A stretch of 48,408 nucleotides of DNA from Thiohalocapsa sp. ML1 (GCF_001469165.1 NZ_JABX01000045.1:1-48408), one strand, 5' to 3'. Positions 35,183 to 46,115 are shown, counted from the stretch's first letter. A program made the numbers and translations. The notes: generated from the sequence alone by a model not told the origin.

Positions 35183-35943
35183 AGAAGGCGAGAATAGCCG
35201 AGCAGAATGCAGCCTGGCGTCAGCTTACGGATGGGATAGAACTGCCCCTTCGGCCACTGCACCGGCTGCATTTGGAGGCGATCGCGGAGGCGCTCCTGTA
35301 TGTTTGGCAGGGCCTTTCGGAAACTGAACTGGAGACGATAGCCGGCGCGGACGAACCGTTGGTCAACGCAACAATAGTGAATGCGATCAATCGCCAACTG
35401 GCGGATGAAGATCCGTACCTGCGGCGCTTCGCGGCTTTGGCCCATCGGGCCGAGCGCGGCGTGGAAACATTGAACTACAAAAGCGATCGGTTGGAACTGA
35501 GGCCCGACATATCGGTGCTGCTCAACGCCCGCGGCGACAGTTTCCTTCACCCGTTGACGATCGAGTGCAAGATCATAGCTGCGCTCAGCGAGAAAACGGT
35601 GGCGAAGTATTGCAGTAAAGGTCTCCTGCGCTTCGTTGAAGGAGACTATGCCTGGGCCAGGCAAGAGGCGTTGATGCTCGCCTACGTGCGCGACGGATCG
35701 ACCATCGCCGACGATCTGACGCCTTTTCTCAAGCAGTCGTCGAGCCGGCAGCCGGATGGTCTCGGAACCCGGCACCTTCCCCGGGCCGCCGGCATTGGCG
35801 CCGATCAGGCCGAGTCAACGCATCAGAGGTCGTTCCGCTATCCTGGGCGCACGGCCCCGAAGGACGATCCAGGGCCCATCATGGTCCGGCACATTTGGCT
35901 GCAAGCTCCAATCGCTGGCCCGAATGCAGGCGCGGCGCAGTAA
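35179..35943 (+). CDS. Putative PD-(D/E)XK-like nuclease partner of the methyltransferase
   Basis: 254 residues from a TTG start overlapping the methyltransferase stop. The first 100 residues are helical (LHLEAIAEALLYVWQGLSETELETI). Then LRPDISVLL (D110) and LTIECKII (E129, K131) fit the spaced D...ExK pattern of the PD-(D/E)XK nuclease fold, within predicted beta strands. The C-terminal part, ending FRYPGRTAPKDDPGPIMVRH, is not repetitive and looks native. Role as the restriction half is inferred from the motif plus coupling. The alternative is an accessory or specificity protein with a coincidental motif. Confidence 0.5.
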   Translation: MKKARIAEQNAAWRQLTDGIELPLRPLHRLHLEAIAEALLYVWQGLSETELETIAGADEPLVNATIVNAINRQLADEDPYLRRFAALAHRAERGVETLNYKSDRLELRPDISVLLNARGDSFLHPLTIECKIIAALSEKTVAKYCSKGLLRFVEGDYAWARQEALMLAYVRDGSTIADDLTPFLKQSSSRQPDGLGTRHLPRAAGIGADQAESTHQRSFRYPGRTAPKDDPGPIMVRHIWLQAPIAGPNAGAAQ

Positions 35944-36107
35944 CGGACGAGATCACCCGAGCCCATCCTGTTGCGCCGCGAAGCGCCCGCGTGCGCCGAT
36001 TGTGCGGTGCGGCAGGACCCTGGCGGGGCGCATCGCATGCGCCGTCCCACTCGCGGGGGTCTTGGATGTCATCTCCAAAGGACGCTGGAGGGGCGGGGCG
36101 TTGAACG

Positions 36108-36968
36108 TCAGCGCGGCGCCGTGCGCACGTCCAGGCGGTCGCGCAGCCGGTCCCCGAGCAGGTTCACCGCGAGCACGACCAGCATCAGCGCCAGGCCGGG
36201 GGCGGCGACCAGATGCGGGGCGATGAGCATCTGCGCGACGCCGTCGCGGATCATGCTGCCCCAGGACGCGGCGGGTGGCTGCACGCCGAGCCCGAGGAAG
36301 GACAACCCGGCCTCGGCGACCACGGCAGCGGCGATGCCGAAGGTCGCCTCGACGATCAGCGGCGCCGCGGCGAGCGGGAGCAGATGCCGCAGCAGGATGC
36401 GCGCGGGGCCGACGCCGAGGGCGACCGCCGCGAGCACGTGATCGCGCATGCGCAGCGACAGCACCTGCGCGCGCGCGAGCCGCGCGTAGCCCACCCAGCT
36501 CACCACCGCGAGCGCAATGACGACGTTGCCGAGCCCGGGTCCGAGGATGCCCGCGAGCGCAATGGCGAGCAGGATGCCCGGGAAGGCGAGGAAGACATCG
36601 ATGACGCGCACGACGACGAGGTCCACCCAGCCGCCGGCAAATCCGGCCACACCGCCGATCAGCGCGCCGATGGTCGCCGATACGAGCACGACGCCGAGTC
36701 CCACCGCAAAGGATGTCCCCGCCCCCGCCAGGAGCCGCGCCAGCACGGGCCGGCCCAGATCGTCCGCGCCCAGCAGCAGATCGGCCGACGGCGGCGCCAG
36801 GATACGCGGCAGGTCGATGGCGTTGGCGCTGCTCGTCGCGAAGGGTCCGGCGAGCGCCGCGGCCAGCCAGGCCGCTAGCACCAGCCAAGGGGCCGCCCGC
36901 AGGAGCCGGCGCAGCAGCGACGGCGCCGCACGCTCAGCGCGCACCGACGCGAGGATCGATCCAGGCAT
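36108..36968 (-). CDS. Oligopeptide-type ABC permease, DppC/OppC family
   Basis: 286 residues from ATG 36968 (an earlier start at 37001 is possible). Membrane helices and the EAA-loop region (RDHVLAAVALGVGPARILLRH) are clear, with the family's FLGLGVQPPAASWGSMI and final helix (GLALMLVVLAVNLLGD). It overlaps the upstream permease by 35 bases. With that subunit it would form a peptide-type channel, but no ATPase or solute-binding protein gene lies within the window. Confidence 0.88.
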   Translation of the reverse strand: MPGSILASVRAERAAPSLLRRLLRAAPWLVLAAWLAAALAGPFATSSANAIDLPRILAPPSADLLLGADDLGRPVLARLLAGAGTSFAVGLGVVLVSATIGALIGGVAGFAGGWVDLVVVRVIDVFLAFPGILLAIALAGILGPGLGNVVIALAVVSWVGYARLARAQVLSLRMRDHVLAAVALGVGPARILLRHLLPLAAAPLIVEATFGIAAAVVAEAGLSFLGLGVQPPAASWGSMIRDGVAQMLIAPHLVAAPGLALMLVVLAVNLLGDRLRDRLDVRTAPR

Positions 36969-37854
36969 AGGCGGTGTCTGTGAGCGCGTTGACGAGCACA
37001 TAGCAGACGCTGATCAGGAGCACGCAGCCCTGCACCACCGGGAAGTCACGCGCCTTGATGGCCTCCACCAGCAGGCTGCCGATGCCGGGCCAGGCGAACA
37101 CGGTCTCGGTAATCACGGCCCCGGCCAGCAGGCCACCGAGCTGCATGCCGATGACCGTGAGCACCGGCAGCCAGGCGTTGCGCAGCGCATGTCGCCAGAG
37201 CACCGCCGGCTCGCCGAGGCCCTTGGCGCGCGCCGTGCGCACATAGTCCTCGCCGAGCACCTCCAGCACACTCGCGCGCACCATGCGGGCGAGGATCGCG
37301 GCCAGCGCGGTGCCCAGCGTCAGCGCGGGCAGGATGATGGCCCCGGGCGCATCCGCCCCGCTCACCGGGGTCCAGCCGAGCCACAGCGAGAAGACCAGGA
37401 TCAGGAGCGGGCCGAGCCAGAAGTTCGGCATCGAGATACCGAGCAGCGATGCGGTCATCGCACCGGCGTCGAGCGCGCTGCCGCGCCAGCGCGCCGCGAG
37501 CACCCCGAGCGGCAGACCGATGACGAGCGCCGTCCCGAGCGCCGCGGCGCTGAGCCTGAGCGTCGCCGGCAGGCGCTCCGCCAGGATCTCCGCCACCGGC
37601 CGCTGGTCGATGAGCGACGCCCCCAGATCGAGCTGCGCGAGCCCGCCGAGATAGCGCAGATATTGCTCCCAGAGCGGCAGGTCGAGGCCCAGCGCGGCGC
37701 GCAGCGCCGCCCGGTCGGAGGCCTGCGCACGCTCGCCAAGCATCGCCTCCACCGGGTCGCCGGGCACCAGGTGAATGAGCAGAAACACCAGCGTCGAGAC
37801 GCCGAGAACCACCAGCAGGGCGGCACCGGCGCGGGTGAATACGGCCGCGGGCAC
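36934..37854 (-). CDS. Oligopeptide-type ABC permease, DppB/OppB family
   Basis: 306 residues starting at GTG. Hallmarks are the N-terminal helix (LLVVLGVSTLVFLLIHLVPGDPV), the EDYVRTARAKGLGEPAVLWRHALRNA EAA loop and ITETVFAWPGIGSLLVEAI. It begins six bases after the L,D-transpeptidase stop codon. Because the gene before it acts on peptidoglycan, the pair may import cell-wall peptides; that link is inference from position. Confidence 0.9.
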   Translation of the reverse strand: MPAAVFTRAGAALLVVLGVSTLVFLLIHLVPGDPVEAMLGERAQASDRAALRAALGLDLPLWEQYLRYLGGLAQLDLGASLIDQRPVAEILAERLPATLRLSAAALGTALVIGLPLGVLAARWRGSALDAGAMTASLLGISMPNFWLGPLLILVFSLWLGWTPVSGADAPGAIILPALTLGTALAAILARMVRASVLEVLGEDYVRTARAKGLGEPAVLWRHALRNAWLPVLTVIGMQLGGLLAGAVITETVFAWPGIGSLLVEAIKARDFPVVQGCVLLISVCYVLVNALTDTAYAWIDPRVGAR

Positions 37855-37860
37855 GGGTGC

Positions 37861-38343
37861 TCAGCAGATGTCCACCGGCGTACCGACGAGCACCGAGTCG
37901 AACAGCGCGAGCAGGTCATCGTCACGCATCCGGATGCAGCCGTGGGAACGCGGCACGCCCATCGGCTCCGTCGGCGGGCAGCCGTGGATATAGATGAAGC
38001 GGCGCAGACTGTCCACGTCGCCGCCGCGGTTGCGGCCGGACTCGGTGCCGGTGAGCCACAGGATGCGGGTCAGTATCCAGTCGCGCCCCGGCGCAGCCGC
38101 CGCGAGCCGGGCCGAGTACACCTCGCCCGTCCAGCGGCGCCCGCGGAACACCGCCCCCGGCGGGCAGCCGGCACCGATCTTGAGCCGCACCCGGTGTCGC
38201 CCGCGTGGCGTGCAGCCGCTGCCCCGGCACTCGCCCGGGCCGTTCGCCCCGGTAGAGACCTCGCAGCAGCGCTCCACCGCGCCATGGCGCAACCGCAAGG
38301 TCTGCGTGGCAAGGTCGATACGGATGTCGGGGAGGCTTGGCAC
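37861..38343 (-). CDS. YkuD-type L,D-transpeptidase
   Basis: 160 residues. The catalytic motif is HGCPPTEPMGVPRSHGCIRM (H120, catalytic C136), the classical YkuD signature. The chain lacks a signal peptide and has several extra cysteines, so either it uses another route or the true N-terminus differs. It would make 3-3 cross-links or attach proteins to peptidoglycan. It heads a short minus-strand cluster with two ABC permease genes. Compared with ErfK-like enzymes (about 300 residues) it is a minimal catalytic domain. Confidence 0.85.
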   Translation of the reverse strand: MPSLPDIRIDLATQTLRLRHGAVERCCEVSTGANGPGECRGSGCTPRGRHRVRLKIGAGCPPGAVFRGRRWTGEVYSARLAAAAPGRDWILTRILWLTGTESGRNRGGDVDSLRRFIYIHGCPPTEPMGVPRSHGCIRMRDDDLLALFDSVLVGTPVDIC

Positions 38344-38401
38344 CGACGCTCGCCTGCTGCCTACGCGGCGCTGCGTCAGCGAACGCGCAACGATGGCGCC
38401 A

Positions 38402-38821
38402 TCACGACGCCTGCGCGCGGCAACTGCCGCAGATGCCGTAGATGATCAGCGAATGGTCCTGAATCTCGAAGCCGTGCTCGGCGGCAATGGCCCGCTGACG
38501 CTCCTCGATGATCTCGGACATGAACTCGACAACGGCACCGCATTTGACGCAGACGAGGTGGTCGTGATGGCCGCCACGGTTCAGCTCGAACACCGACTGG
38601 CCACCCTCAAAGTGGTGCCGGCAGACGAGCCCCGCACCCTCGAACTGCGTCAACACCCGATAAATCGTCGCGAGCCCGATGTCCTCACCCGCCGCGAGCA
38701 GTTCCTTGTAGACGTCTTCGGCGCTCAGGTGCCGGAGCTCGCTCGTCTCGAGCACGTTCAGAATCTTGATCCGCGGCAGGGTAACCTTGAGCCCGGCCTG
38801 CTTGATCTGCTGGTTCTCCAT
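38402..38821 (-). CDS. fur: Ferric uptake regulator
   Basis: 139 residues, starting MENQQIKQAGLKVTLPRIKI as Fur proteins do. The winged helix (DIGLATIYRVLTQFEGAGLV) is followed by the metal site (GGHHDHLVCVKCG) with C91/C94 and C131/C134 pairs for structural zinc. The iron-loaded dimer represses iron-uptake genes. Two ATGs stand in tandem (38824, 38821); GAGG is about five bases ahead. It is divergent from bamE, an arrangement common in gammaproteobacteria. Confidence 0.97.
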   Translation of the reverse strand: MENQQIKQAGLKVTLPRIKILNVLETSELRHLSAEDVYKELLAAGEDIGLATIYRVLTQFEGAGLVCRHHFEGGQSVFELNRGGHHDHLVCVKCGAVVEFMSEIIEERQRAIAAEHGFEIQDHSLIIYGICGSCRAQAS

Positions 38822-39016
38822 CATCGCATCGCACCTCGGCAAGAGGCGGCGACCCGTGCTGGGGCCCCGTCGCCTGCGATAGACTTGGTGAATCGTTCCA
38901 GGCCATCCATTCCGCCCGCCCACAGCGGCTCGGCTGCCGCGGCCCGCGCAAAGCCGGCCCTGAACTGGCCGAGCGCTTGCACGCTGGCAGCTAGCCGCAG
39001 CAGATGAACCAACCCG

Positions 39017-39505
39017 ATGAGAATTATTTCTACTATCTTCCTTATTCTTAGTATTGCCGCACAATTCGGTTGCGCGCGCAACACGCAGCAGGACGAGTAC
39101 CGTGGCTCCATGCTGTCGGACCTGCCTTTCGTGTACAAGATGCCGGTCCAGCAGGGGAACATCGTCACCAAGGAGATGCTCGACCAGTTGGAACTGGGCA
39201 TGACGAGCGCGCAAGTGCGCTACCTGTTGGGCACGCCGATGCTCACCGACATGTTCCACGCCAATCGCTGGGACTATACCTACACGATGAAGCGGGGCAA
39301 CGCGCCGCTAGAGAAGCGACCGCTGACGCTGTTTTTTGAGGACGACGCATTGGTGCGCATCCAGGGCTTCGTTCCCGTCGGCCGAGGTGAGGGCATTCCT
39401 GGCGAGGACAACCCAGAGATCATCGTCAAGGTGCCCGACTGGGAGGCGCGGCGCGGACTGTTCGGCCGCGCATTGGATGCGGTGGGGCTGGACAAGAGGA
39501 ACTGA
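39017..39505 (+). CDS. bamE: Outer membrane assembly lipoprotein BamE
   Basis: 162-residue SmpA/OmlA-family lipoprotein of the beta-barrel assembly machine. A short signal (IISTIFLILSIAAQFGC) ends at the lipid-modified cysteine at residue 19. The fold is seen in VTKEMLDQLELGMTSAQVRYLLGTP and HANRWDYTYTMKRG. The long C-terminal tail after FEDD is longer than in E. coli BamE (113 residues). The first codons are AT-rich, unlike the rest of the gene, which probably helps translation start. Confidence 0.95.
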   Translation: MRIISTIFLILSIAAQFGCARNTQQDEYRGSMLSDLPFVYKMPVQQGNIVTKEMLDQLELGMTSAQVRYLLGTPMLTDMFHANRWDYTYTMKRGNAPLEKRPLTLFFEDDALVRIQGFVPVGRGEGIPGEDNPEIIVKVPDWEARRGLFGRALDAVGLDKRN

Positions 39506-39541
39506 GCGGACCCGGCCCTTGATGGCGCCGAATGTGAGGCA

Positions 39542-39592
39542 AAAGGGCCGAGGGCCGAGGAGCCCGCCTGGGCCCTTGGCCCTCGGCCCTTT
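39542..39592. terminator. Dispersed repeat A, copy 3, as a two-way terminator
   Basis: 15-bp perfect inverted repeat AAAGGGCCGAGGGCC (39542-39556) / GGCCCTCGGCCCTTT (39578-39592) between the convergent bamE and rnfH genes. Each strand has a GC-rich stem ending in a short T-run. It is a copy of the repeat core found at 7.4, 15.1 and 46.8 kb. Confidence 0.65.
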
Positions 39593-39630
39593 GCTTGGGG
39601 GCCAGGCCGGCCCGGCGCGGGCGCCGCGGC

Positions 39631-39936
39631 TCAGCCGTCGTCCCCGCCCGCCGCGGTCTCCGCCGCACGCGTCTTGCGCGCCTGCTTCGGGTCCGCGATG
39701 AGCGGCGGGTAGATCTCGACACGGTCGCCATCGGCGAGCGCCATGTCCAATTTCGCCACCTTCCCGAACACGCCGACCTTGTTCGTGGCAAGGTCGATTT
39801 CAGGGAATCGCTCAAGCATGCCGGAACGCTCGATGGCTTCGCGAATGGTCAGACCCGGCGCGCCCTGCACCGGCAGCAATGCCTGTGCGTGCTCCCGCGC
39901 ATAGGCCACCTCGACACGCAGCGTTTCGTCAGTCAC
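39631..39936 (-). CDS. rnfH: RnfH family protein (ubiquitin-like fold)
   Basis: 101 residues from GTG 39936. RVEVAYAREHAQALLPVQ, the following LTIREAIERSGMLERFPEIDL, VGVFGKVAKLD and the final GDRVEIYPPLIADPKQARKTR identify RnfH (RatB). Its biochemical role is not established in the family. The start overlaps the ratA stop by eight bases and has GAGG ahead, so it is coupled to ratA. Confidence 0.93.
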   Translation of the reverse strand: MTDETLRVEVAYAREHAQALLPVQGAPGLTIREAIERSGMLERFPEIDLATNKVGVFGKVAKLDMALADGDRVEIYPPLIADPKQARKTRAAETAAGGDDG

Positions 39937-40363
39937 CGTACACCTCGTCTGCTCGTTTGCAGAAAGCATCCACGAGGGAGTTCGCGATTTGCCCGAACAC
40001 CCCGCCGAAGGCCTTGTCGATCAGTCGGCCGGAGAACTCGAAGTCCATTTCCAGCTCGACCTTGCACGCGTCGTCCCGCAGCTCCTTGAAGGTCCAGGCG
40101 CCGGTCAGCTTGCGAAACGGACCATCGATGAGGTCGATCTGCATTCGATGCGGCGGCTCGAGGCGATTGCAGGTGGAGAACCGCTGCCGCACGCCGAGCC
40201 GGGCCACTTCGATGCGACCGCAGATCTGCTCATCCGTCTTCGACAACAGCTTTGCCGCCTGACACCAGGGCAGGAAGTCCGGATAGCCCTCGACGTCGGC
40301 GACGAGATCGAACATTCGCTGTGCGGAATGCCGCACCAGAGCACTTTTTTTGATGACGGGCAC
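39929..40363 (-). CDS. ratA: RatA family START-like protein
   Basis: 144 residues from GTG. SALVRHSAQRMFDLVADVEGYPDFLPWC is the RatA/Coq10 (START-like) hallmark, and SLVDAFCKRADEVYG the usual end. Described in E. coli as an inhibitor of 70S assembly and, for close relatives, as a ubiquinone-binding Coq10 homologue; which function holds here is open. It starts one base after the transporter stop and is followed by rnfH, as often seen. Confidence 0.92.
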   Translation of the reverse strand: MPVIKKSALVRHSAQRMFDLVADVEGYPDFLPWCQAAKLLSKTDEQICGRIEVARLGVRQRFSTCNRLEPPHRMQIDLIDGPFRKLTGAWTFKELRDDACKVELEMDFEFSGRLIDKAFGGVFGQIANSLVDAFCKRADEVYGD

Positions 40364-40364
40364 G

Positions 40365-41735
40365 TCAGAACAATCCGATCGCGTTCAAGAATACGAGCAC
40401 GACGCAGGCGGGCGCGACGAACTGCACCAGGACCAGCCAGACAAGGTACCACAAGCCATCGCCCGCGAGGCCGAGCTCGTCGGCGCTCGAGGCGCGGCGC
40501 ATGATCCAGCCGGCGAAGATCGCGATGGCCACGCCACCGAGGGGCAGCAGCACGTTCGCGGTCAGGTCGTTGAACAAGACCAGGAAGCCCCTGCCCAAGA
40601 TCGTGATATCCGACCACAGGTTCAGCGACAAGAGGCAGGCGATGCCGAGCAGCCAGACCGCGGCAGCGGCGAGCGCTGCCGCCCGCGGGCGGCTGAGGCC
40701 GCGGTTCTCCACCAGCCAGGCCACCATCGGCTCCAGCAGCGAGATCGCCGATGTCCACGCCGCGAACACCAGCAGCACGAAGAACAGCGCCCCGAACAGG
40801 CTGCCCCCCGGCATCTGCCCGAAGGCGATGGGCAGGGTCTGGAAGATCAGCCCCGGACCGCTCCCAGGCTCCAGCCCGTTCGCGAAAACGATGGGAAAGA
40901 TCGCCATGCCGGCAAGCAGCGCGACCAGCGTGTCCATGCCCGCGATGATGCCCACGTTCTGGCCGATGGAAGCGCGGCTGTTCAGATAGGAGCCGTAGAT
41001 CATGATGGCCCCCATCCCCAGGCTCAGGCTGAAAAACGCCTGCCCCATGGCGCTCAGGACAGCCTCGCCGAAACGGGCGCCGAGCTTGGCGAAATCCGGA
41101 TAGAAGAGGTACGCGAGCCCGGCCCGGAACTCCCCGGCCTGCGCGGCGTACAGCACCATCACCACCAGCAGCACGAAAAGTGCCGGCATCAACCAGCGCA
41201 CGGCCTGCTCGAGCCCACTCGACACGCCGCGGGCGACGATGAGCGCGGTCATGACCATGAAGACCGTGTGCCAGGCGAGCAGGCGCTCGGGATCGGCCAC
41301 CAAGGCGTTGAACATCGCCTCGGAGCCCGCGGCGTCAACGCCGGAAAAGAGCCCCCCCGCGGCACGGAACACATAGGCCAGCGTCCAGCCGGCGATGACG
41401 CTGTAGAAGGACAGGATCAGAAACCCGGACAGGATGCCCACCCAGCCGAGCAACTGCCAGAACGGACTCGCGCCCTCCTCCCGCGCCAGCGCACGCATGC
41501 TGTTGATCGGGCTCTGGCGGCCGCGCCGGCCGAGCATGATCTCGGCCATCATGATCGGCACGCCGATGGCGGCGACACACAACAGATAGACCAGCACGAA
41601 GGCACCGCCACCGTACTCCCCCGCGGTGTAGGGGAACCTCCAGATGTTGCCGAGACCCACGGCGGACCCGGTCGCGGCGAGGATGAACGCCAGCCGCGAG
41701 GACCACATGCCATGGATGGAGGTCGTCGATGACAT
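40365..41735 (-). CDS. Sodium-dependent transporter, NSS (SNF) family
   Basis: 456 residues from ATG 41735, with AGGAG seven bases ahead. The first helix carries the NSS signature (LAFILAATGSAVGLGNIWRFPYTAGEYGGGAF), which holds sodium and substrate ligands; eleven or twelve helices follow. It would import an amino acid or similar solute with sodium. It stands where smpB often adjoins ratA, so the local order has changed. Possibly co-transcribed with ratA-rnfH (one-base gap). Confidence 0.92.
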   Translation of the reverse strand: MSSTTSIHGMWSSRLAFILAATGSAVGLGNIWRFPYTAGEYGGGAFVLVYLLCVAAIGVPIMMAEIMLGRRGRQSPINSMRALAREEGASPFWQLLGWVGILSGFLILSFYSVIAGWTLAYVFRAAGGLFSGVDAAGSEAMFNALVADPERLLAWHTVFMVMTALIVARGVSSGLEQAVRWLMPALFVLLVVMVLYAAQAGEFRAGLAYLFYPDFAKLGARFGEAVLSAMGQAFFSLSLGMGAIMIYGSYLNSRASIGQNVGIIAGMDTLVALLAGMAIFPIVFANGLEPGSGPGLIFQTLPIAFGQMPGGSLFGALFFVLLVFAAWTSAISLLEPMVAWLVENRGLSRPRAAALAAAAVWLLGIACLLSLNLWSDITILGRGFLVLFNDLTANVLLPLGGVAIAIFAGWIMRRASSADELGLAGDGLWYLVWLVLVQFVAPACVVLVFLNAIGLF

Positions 41736-41837
41736 CGAAAGCTCCTGTCGGAGGACTGCGCGCCGGCCCAACGGGCGAGGCCGCGCGTGCTGATCTTGTC
41801 GTTCGCCGTGCCGGGGGCGGCCTGCCGCAGTGCGCCC

Positions 41838-43178
41838 TCAGGCGCCGACCTCGGCACGCACCACGTCGGCGAGCCGCTCCGCCACCGCCTGCACCTGTTC
41901 GGGGTCCATGCCCTCGACCATGACCCGCACCACGGGCTCGGTGCCGGACGGGCGCAGCAGCACGCGCCCCTGATCGGCAAGCTCCGCCTCGGCCGCGGCC
42001 ACCGCGGCCTGCACGGAGGGCAGCGTGCTCGGGTCCATGCGCCGCTCCAGGCGGACGTTGATCAGCACCTGCGGGTAGCGCTCAACAGCCGCCGCCGCCT
42101 CGGCGAGGGAACAGTCCTGCTGCGCCAGGGCCGCCAGCACCTGCAGTGCGGCGACGATGCCGTCGCCGGTGGTGGTGCGGTCGCGGCAGATGATATGGCC
42201 CGAGGGCTCGCCGCCCAGCACACCGCCGGTCCGCTTCAAGTGCTCCATAATGTAGCGGTCGCCAACCTGGGTCCGCTCGAACGGAACCTCCAGCCGGCGC
42301 AGCGCGAGCTCAAGCCCAAGATTGCTCATCAGCGTGCCCACCACAGGCCCGGCGAGGCAGCCCGCCGCCTGGCGCGACTTGGCGATGATGTAGATCAGCG
42401 CGTCGCCGTCGATGATGGCTCCGTGCCCGTCCACCATCATGAGCCGGTCGCCGTCGCCGTCGAAGGCGATGCCCAAGTCAGCACCCGCCTCGAGCACCCG
42501 GCTCGCCAGCGCTTCGGGCTTGGTGGAGCCGACATCGCGATTGATATTGAGCCCGTCCGGCGCGGTGCCGATGGCGCTGACCCGGGCGCCGAGCTCCTCG
42601 AACACGTAGGGCGCAATGTTGTAGGTGGCGCCATGGGCGCAGTCGATGACGATCTTCAAGCCCTTCAACGACAGCGCCTGCGGAAAGCTGCCTTTGCAGA
42701 ACTCGATGTAGCGCCCGGCGGCGTCATCGACGCGCCTAACCTTGCCGAGCTCTGCCGCCGGCACGGTGACGAGCGGCCGGTCGATCTCTGCCTCGATGGC
42801 GAGCTCCGCGGCGTCCGGCAGCTTATCGCCGTCGCCGGAGAAGAATTTGATGCCGTTGTCGTCGTACGGATTGTGGGAGGCCGTGATGACAATGCCGGCG
42901 GCGGCGCGGAAGGTCCGTGTCAGGTAGGCAACACCCGGTGTCGGCATGGGCCCGAGCAACCGGATGTCCATGCCCGCGGCGACAAGGCCCGCCTCCAGCG
43001 CGGACTCGAACATATAGCCCGAGATCCGTGTGTCCTTGCCGATCAGCACCGTGCCCTTGGACGAATTGCCAAGCACCCGCCCCGCCGCCCAACCGAGCTT
43101 GACAACGAAATCCGGGCTGATGAAAGGGTCGCCGACGCGCCCACGGATGCCATCAGTGCCGAAGTATTTGCGCTTCAA
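41838..43178 (-). CDS. glmM: Phosphoglucosamine mutase
   Basis: 446 residues. Converts glucosamine-6-phosphate to glucosamine-1-phosphate for UDP-GlcNAc, peptidoglycan and LPS. The active-site serine is S101 in TASHNP, the metal-binding loop is DGDGDR, and GGEPSGH and [14 protein letters not shown] complete the set. The start [13 protein letters not shown] is conserved. Follows folP by 33 bases in the ftsH-folP-glmM order. Confidence 0.97.
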   Translation of the reverse strand: MKRKYFGTDGIRGRVGDPFISPDFVVKLGWAAGRVLGNSSKGTVLIGKDTRISGYMFESALEAGLVAAGMDIRLLGPMPTPGVAYLTRTFRAAAGIVITASHNPYDDNGIKFFSGDGDKLPDAAELAIEAEIDRPLVTVPAAELGKVRRVDDAAGRYIEFCKGSFPQALSLKGLKIVIDCAHGATYNIAPYVFEELGARVSAIGTAPDGLNINRDVGSTKPEALASRVLEAGADLGIAFDGDGDRLMMVDGHGAIIDGDALIYIIAKSRQAAGCLAGPVVGTLMSNLGLELALRRLEVPFERTQVGDRYIMEHLKRTGGVLGGEPSGHIICRDRTTTGDGIVAALQVLAALAQQDCSLAEAAAAVERYPQVLINVRLERRMDPSTLPSVQAAVAAAEAELADQGRVLLRPSGTEPVVRVMVEGMDPEQVQAVAERLADVVRAEVGA

Positions 43179-43211
43179 CCGGATTCCCCTCGCACGGCAG
43201 GCGGAGCTTAT

Positions 43212-44098
43212 TTACGCGTTGGCCTGTGCCGCCGCCACGGCCACGACCACCTTCACGGCATCCACTGTCGCGGCCACGTCATGCACCCGCAGCAGTTTCG
43301 CCCCGCGCTCGGCGGCGATGACGGCCGCGGCAAGACTGGCCGGCAGCCGCTCGCTGACATCGCGGCCGGTCAGCGTGCCCAGCATGGATTTCCGCGACAG
43401 GCCCACCAGCAACGGCACGTCCAGATCGCAGAGCTCGCGCAGGCGCGCCAAAAGGCCGAGATTATGCGGCAAGCGCTTGCCAAAGCCAAAGCCGGGGTCG
43501 ATCAGCAGCGACTCCGCGGGCACGCCTGCGGCGACGGCGGCGGCGATGCGCTCCGCCAGGAAGGCCCTCACCTCGGCCACGACGTCGCCGTAGCTCGGCT
43601 CCGCCTGCATCGTGCGCGGCTCGCCCTGCATGTGCATCAAGCACACCGGCAAGCCGAGCGCCGCCGCCGTCCCGAGCGCACCCGGCGCCCGCAGCGCGCG
43701 GACGTCGTTGATCAGCGTCGCCCCGGCCTCCGCCGCGGCGCGCATGACCTCCGGCTTCGAGGTATCCACCGAGATCGGCACCGGCAGACGCCGGGCCAGC
43801 GCCCGGACGACCGGCACCACGCGGGCGATCTCGTCCTCTGCCGATACGTCCGCCGCGCCGGGCCGCGTGGACTCGCCGCCGATATCGATGATGTCGACGC
43901 CCTCCTCCAGCATGCGCTCGGCCCGGCGCAGCGCCGCATCCGGGGCAAAAAAAACACCCCCGTCCGAGAAGGAATCGGGGGTGAGGTTCAGCACGCCCAT
44001 GACGCGGGGCGTGCTGAGATCGAGCTGGTGCGGACCGCAGACGAGCACCCTGCGCCCGGCCACCGCGGCTGCGGCGGCTGGCGCGATCTCAGACGGGA

Positions 44099-44102
<4 letters not shown>
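43212..44102 (-). CDS. folP: Dihydropteroate synthase
   Basis: 296 residues. Joins p-aminobenzoate to the pterin diphosphate in folate synthesis; target of sulfonamides. [39 protein letters not shown] and GLSRKS are present in order. Start overlaps the ftsH stop by four bases. The codons for [12 protein letters not shown] form an intrinsic-terminator-like structure on the sense strand (see the separate entry). The N-terminus is about 15 residues longer than in E. coli. Confidence 0.96.
43947..43983 (-). terminator. Terminator-like hairpin inside folP
   Basis: On the sense strand of folP an 8-bp perfect stem CACCCCCG (43983-43976) / CGGGGGTG (43962-43955) with a 13-base loop is followed immediately by eight Ts (43954-43947). 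It has the shape of an intrinsic terminator except for the rather long loop. Ribosomes on folP would normally melt it. If translation lags, it could cut transcription of the rest of folP and of glmM. The sequence is also constrained by the conserved protein motif, so chance is possible. Confidence 0.55.
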
Positions 44103-46027
<1,925 letters not shown>

Positions 46028-46115
46028 GTCACTCACGGCGCGTGCCTCATCAGTCGCCGGCGCGGGCATGTGGTAGCCCGGCGACGGCTTGGTTGCGTTG
46101 CGATGGTGCGGAACC

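Noticed and set aside
36517-38445. 642-codon + frame antisense to the two permeases and the transpeptidase
   Set aside because: Sense strand carries three well-recognised genes.
39018-39032. Fur-box-like TGAGAATTATTTCTA at the start of bamE, divergent from fur
   Set aside because: Poor dyad symmetry and inside the coding start, where AT-rich codons are common; not enough to call a Fur site.
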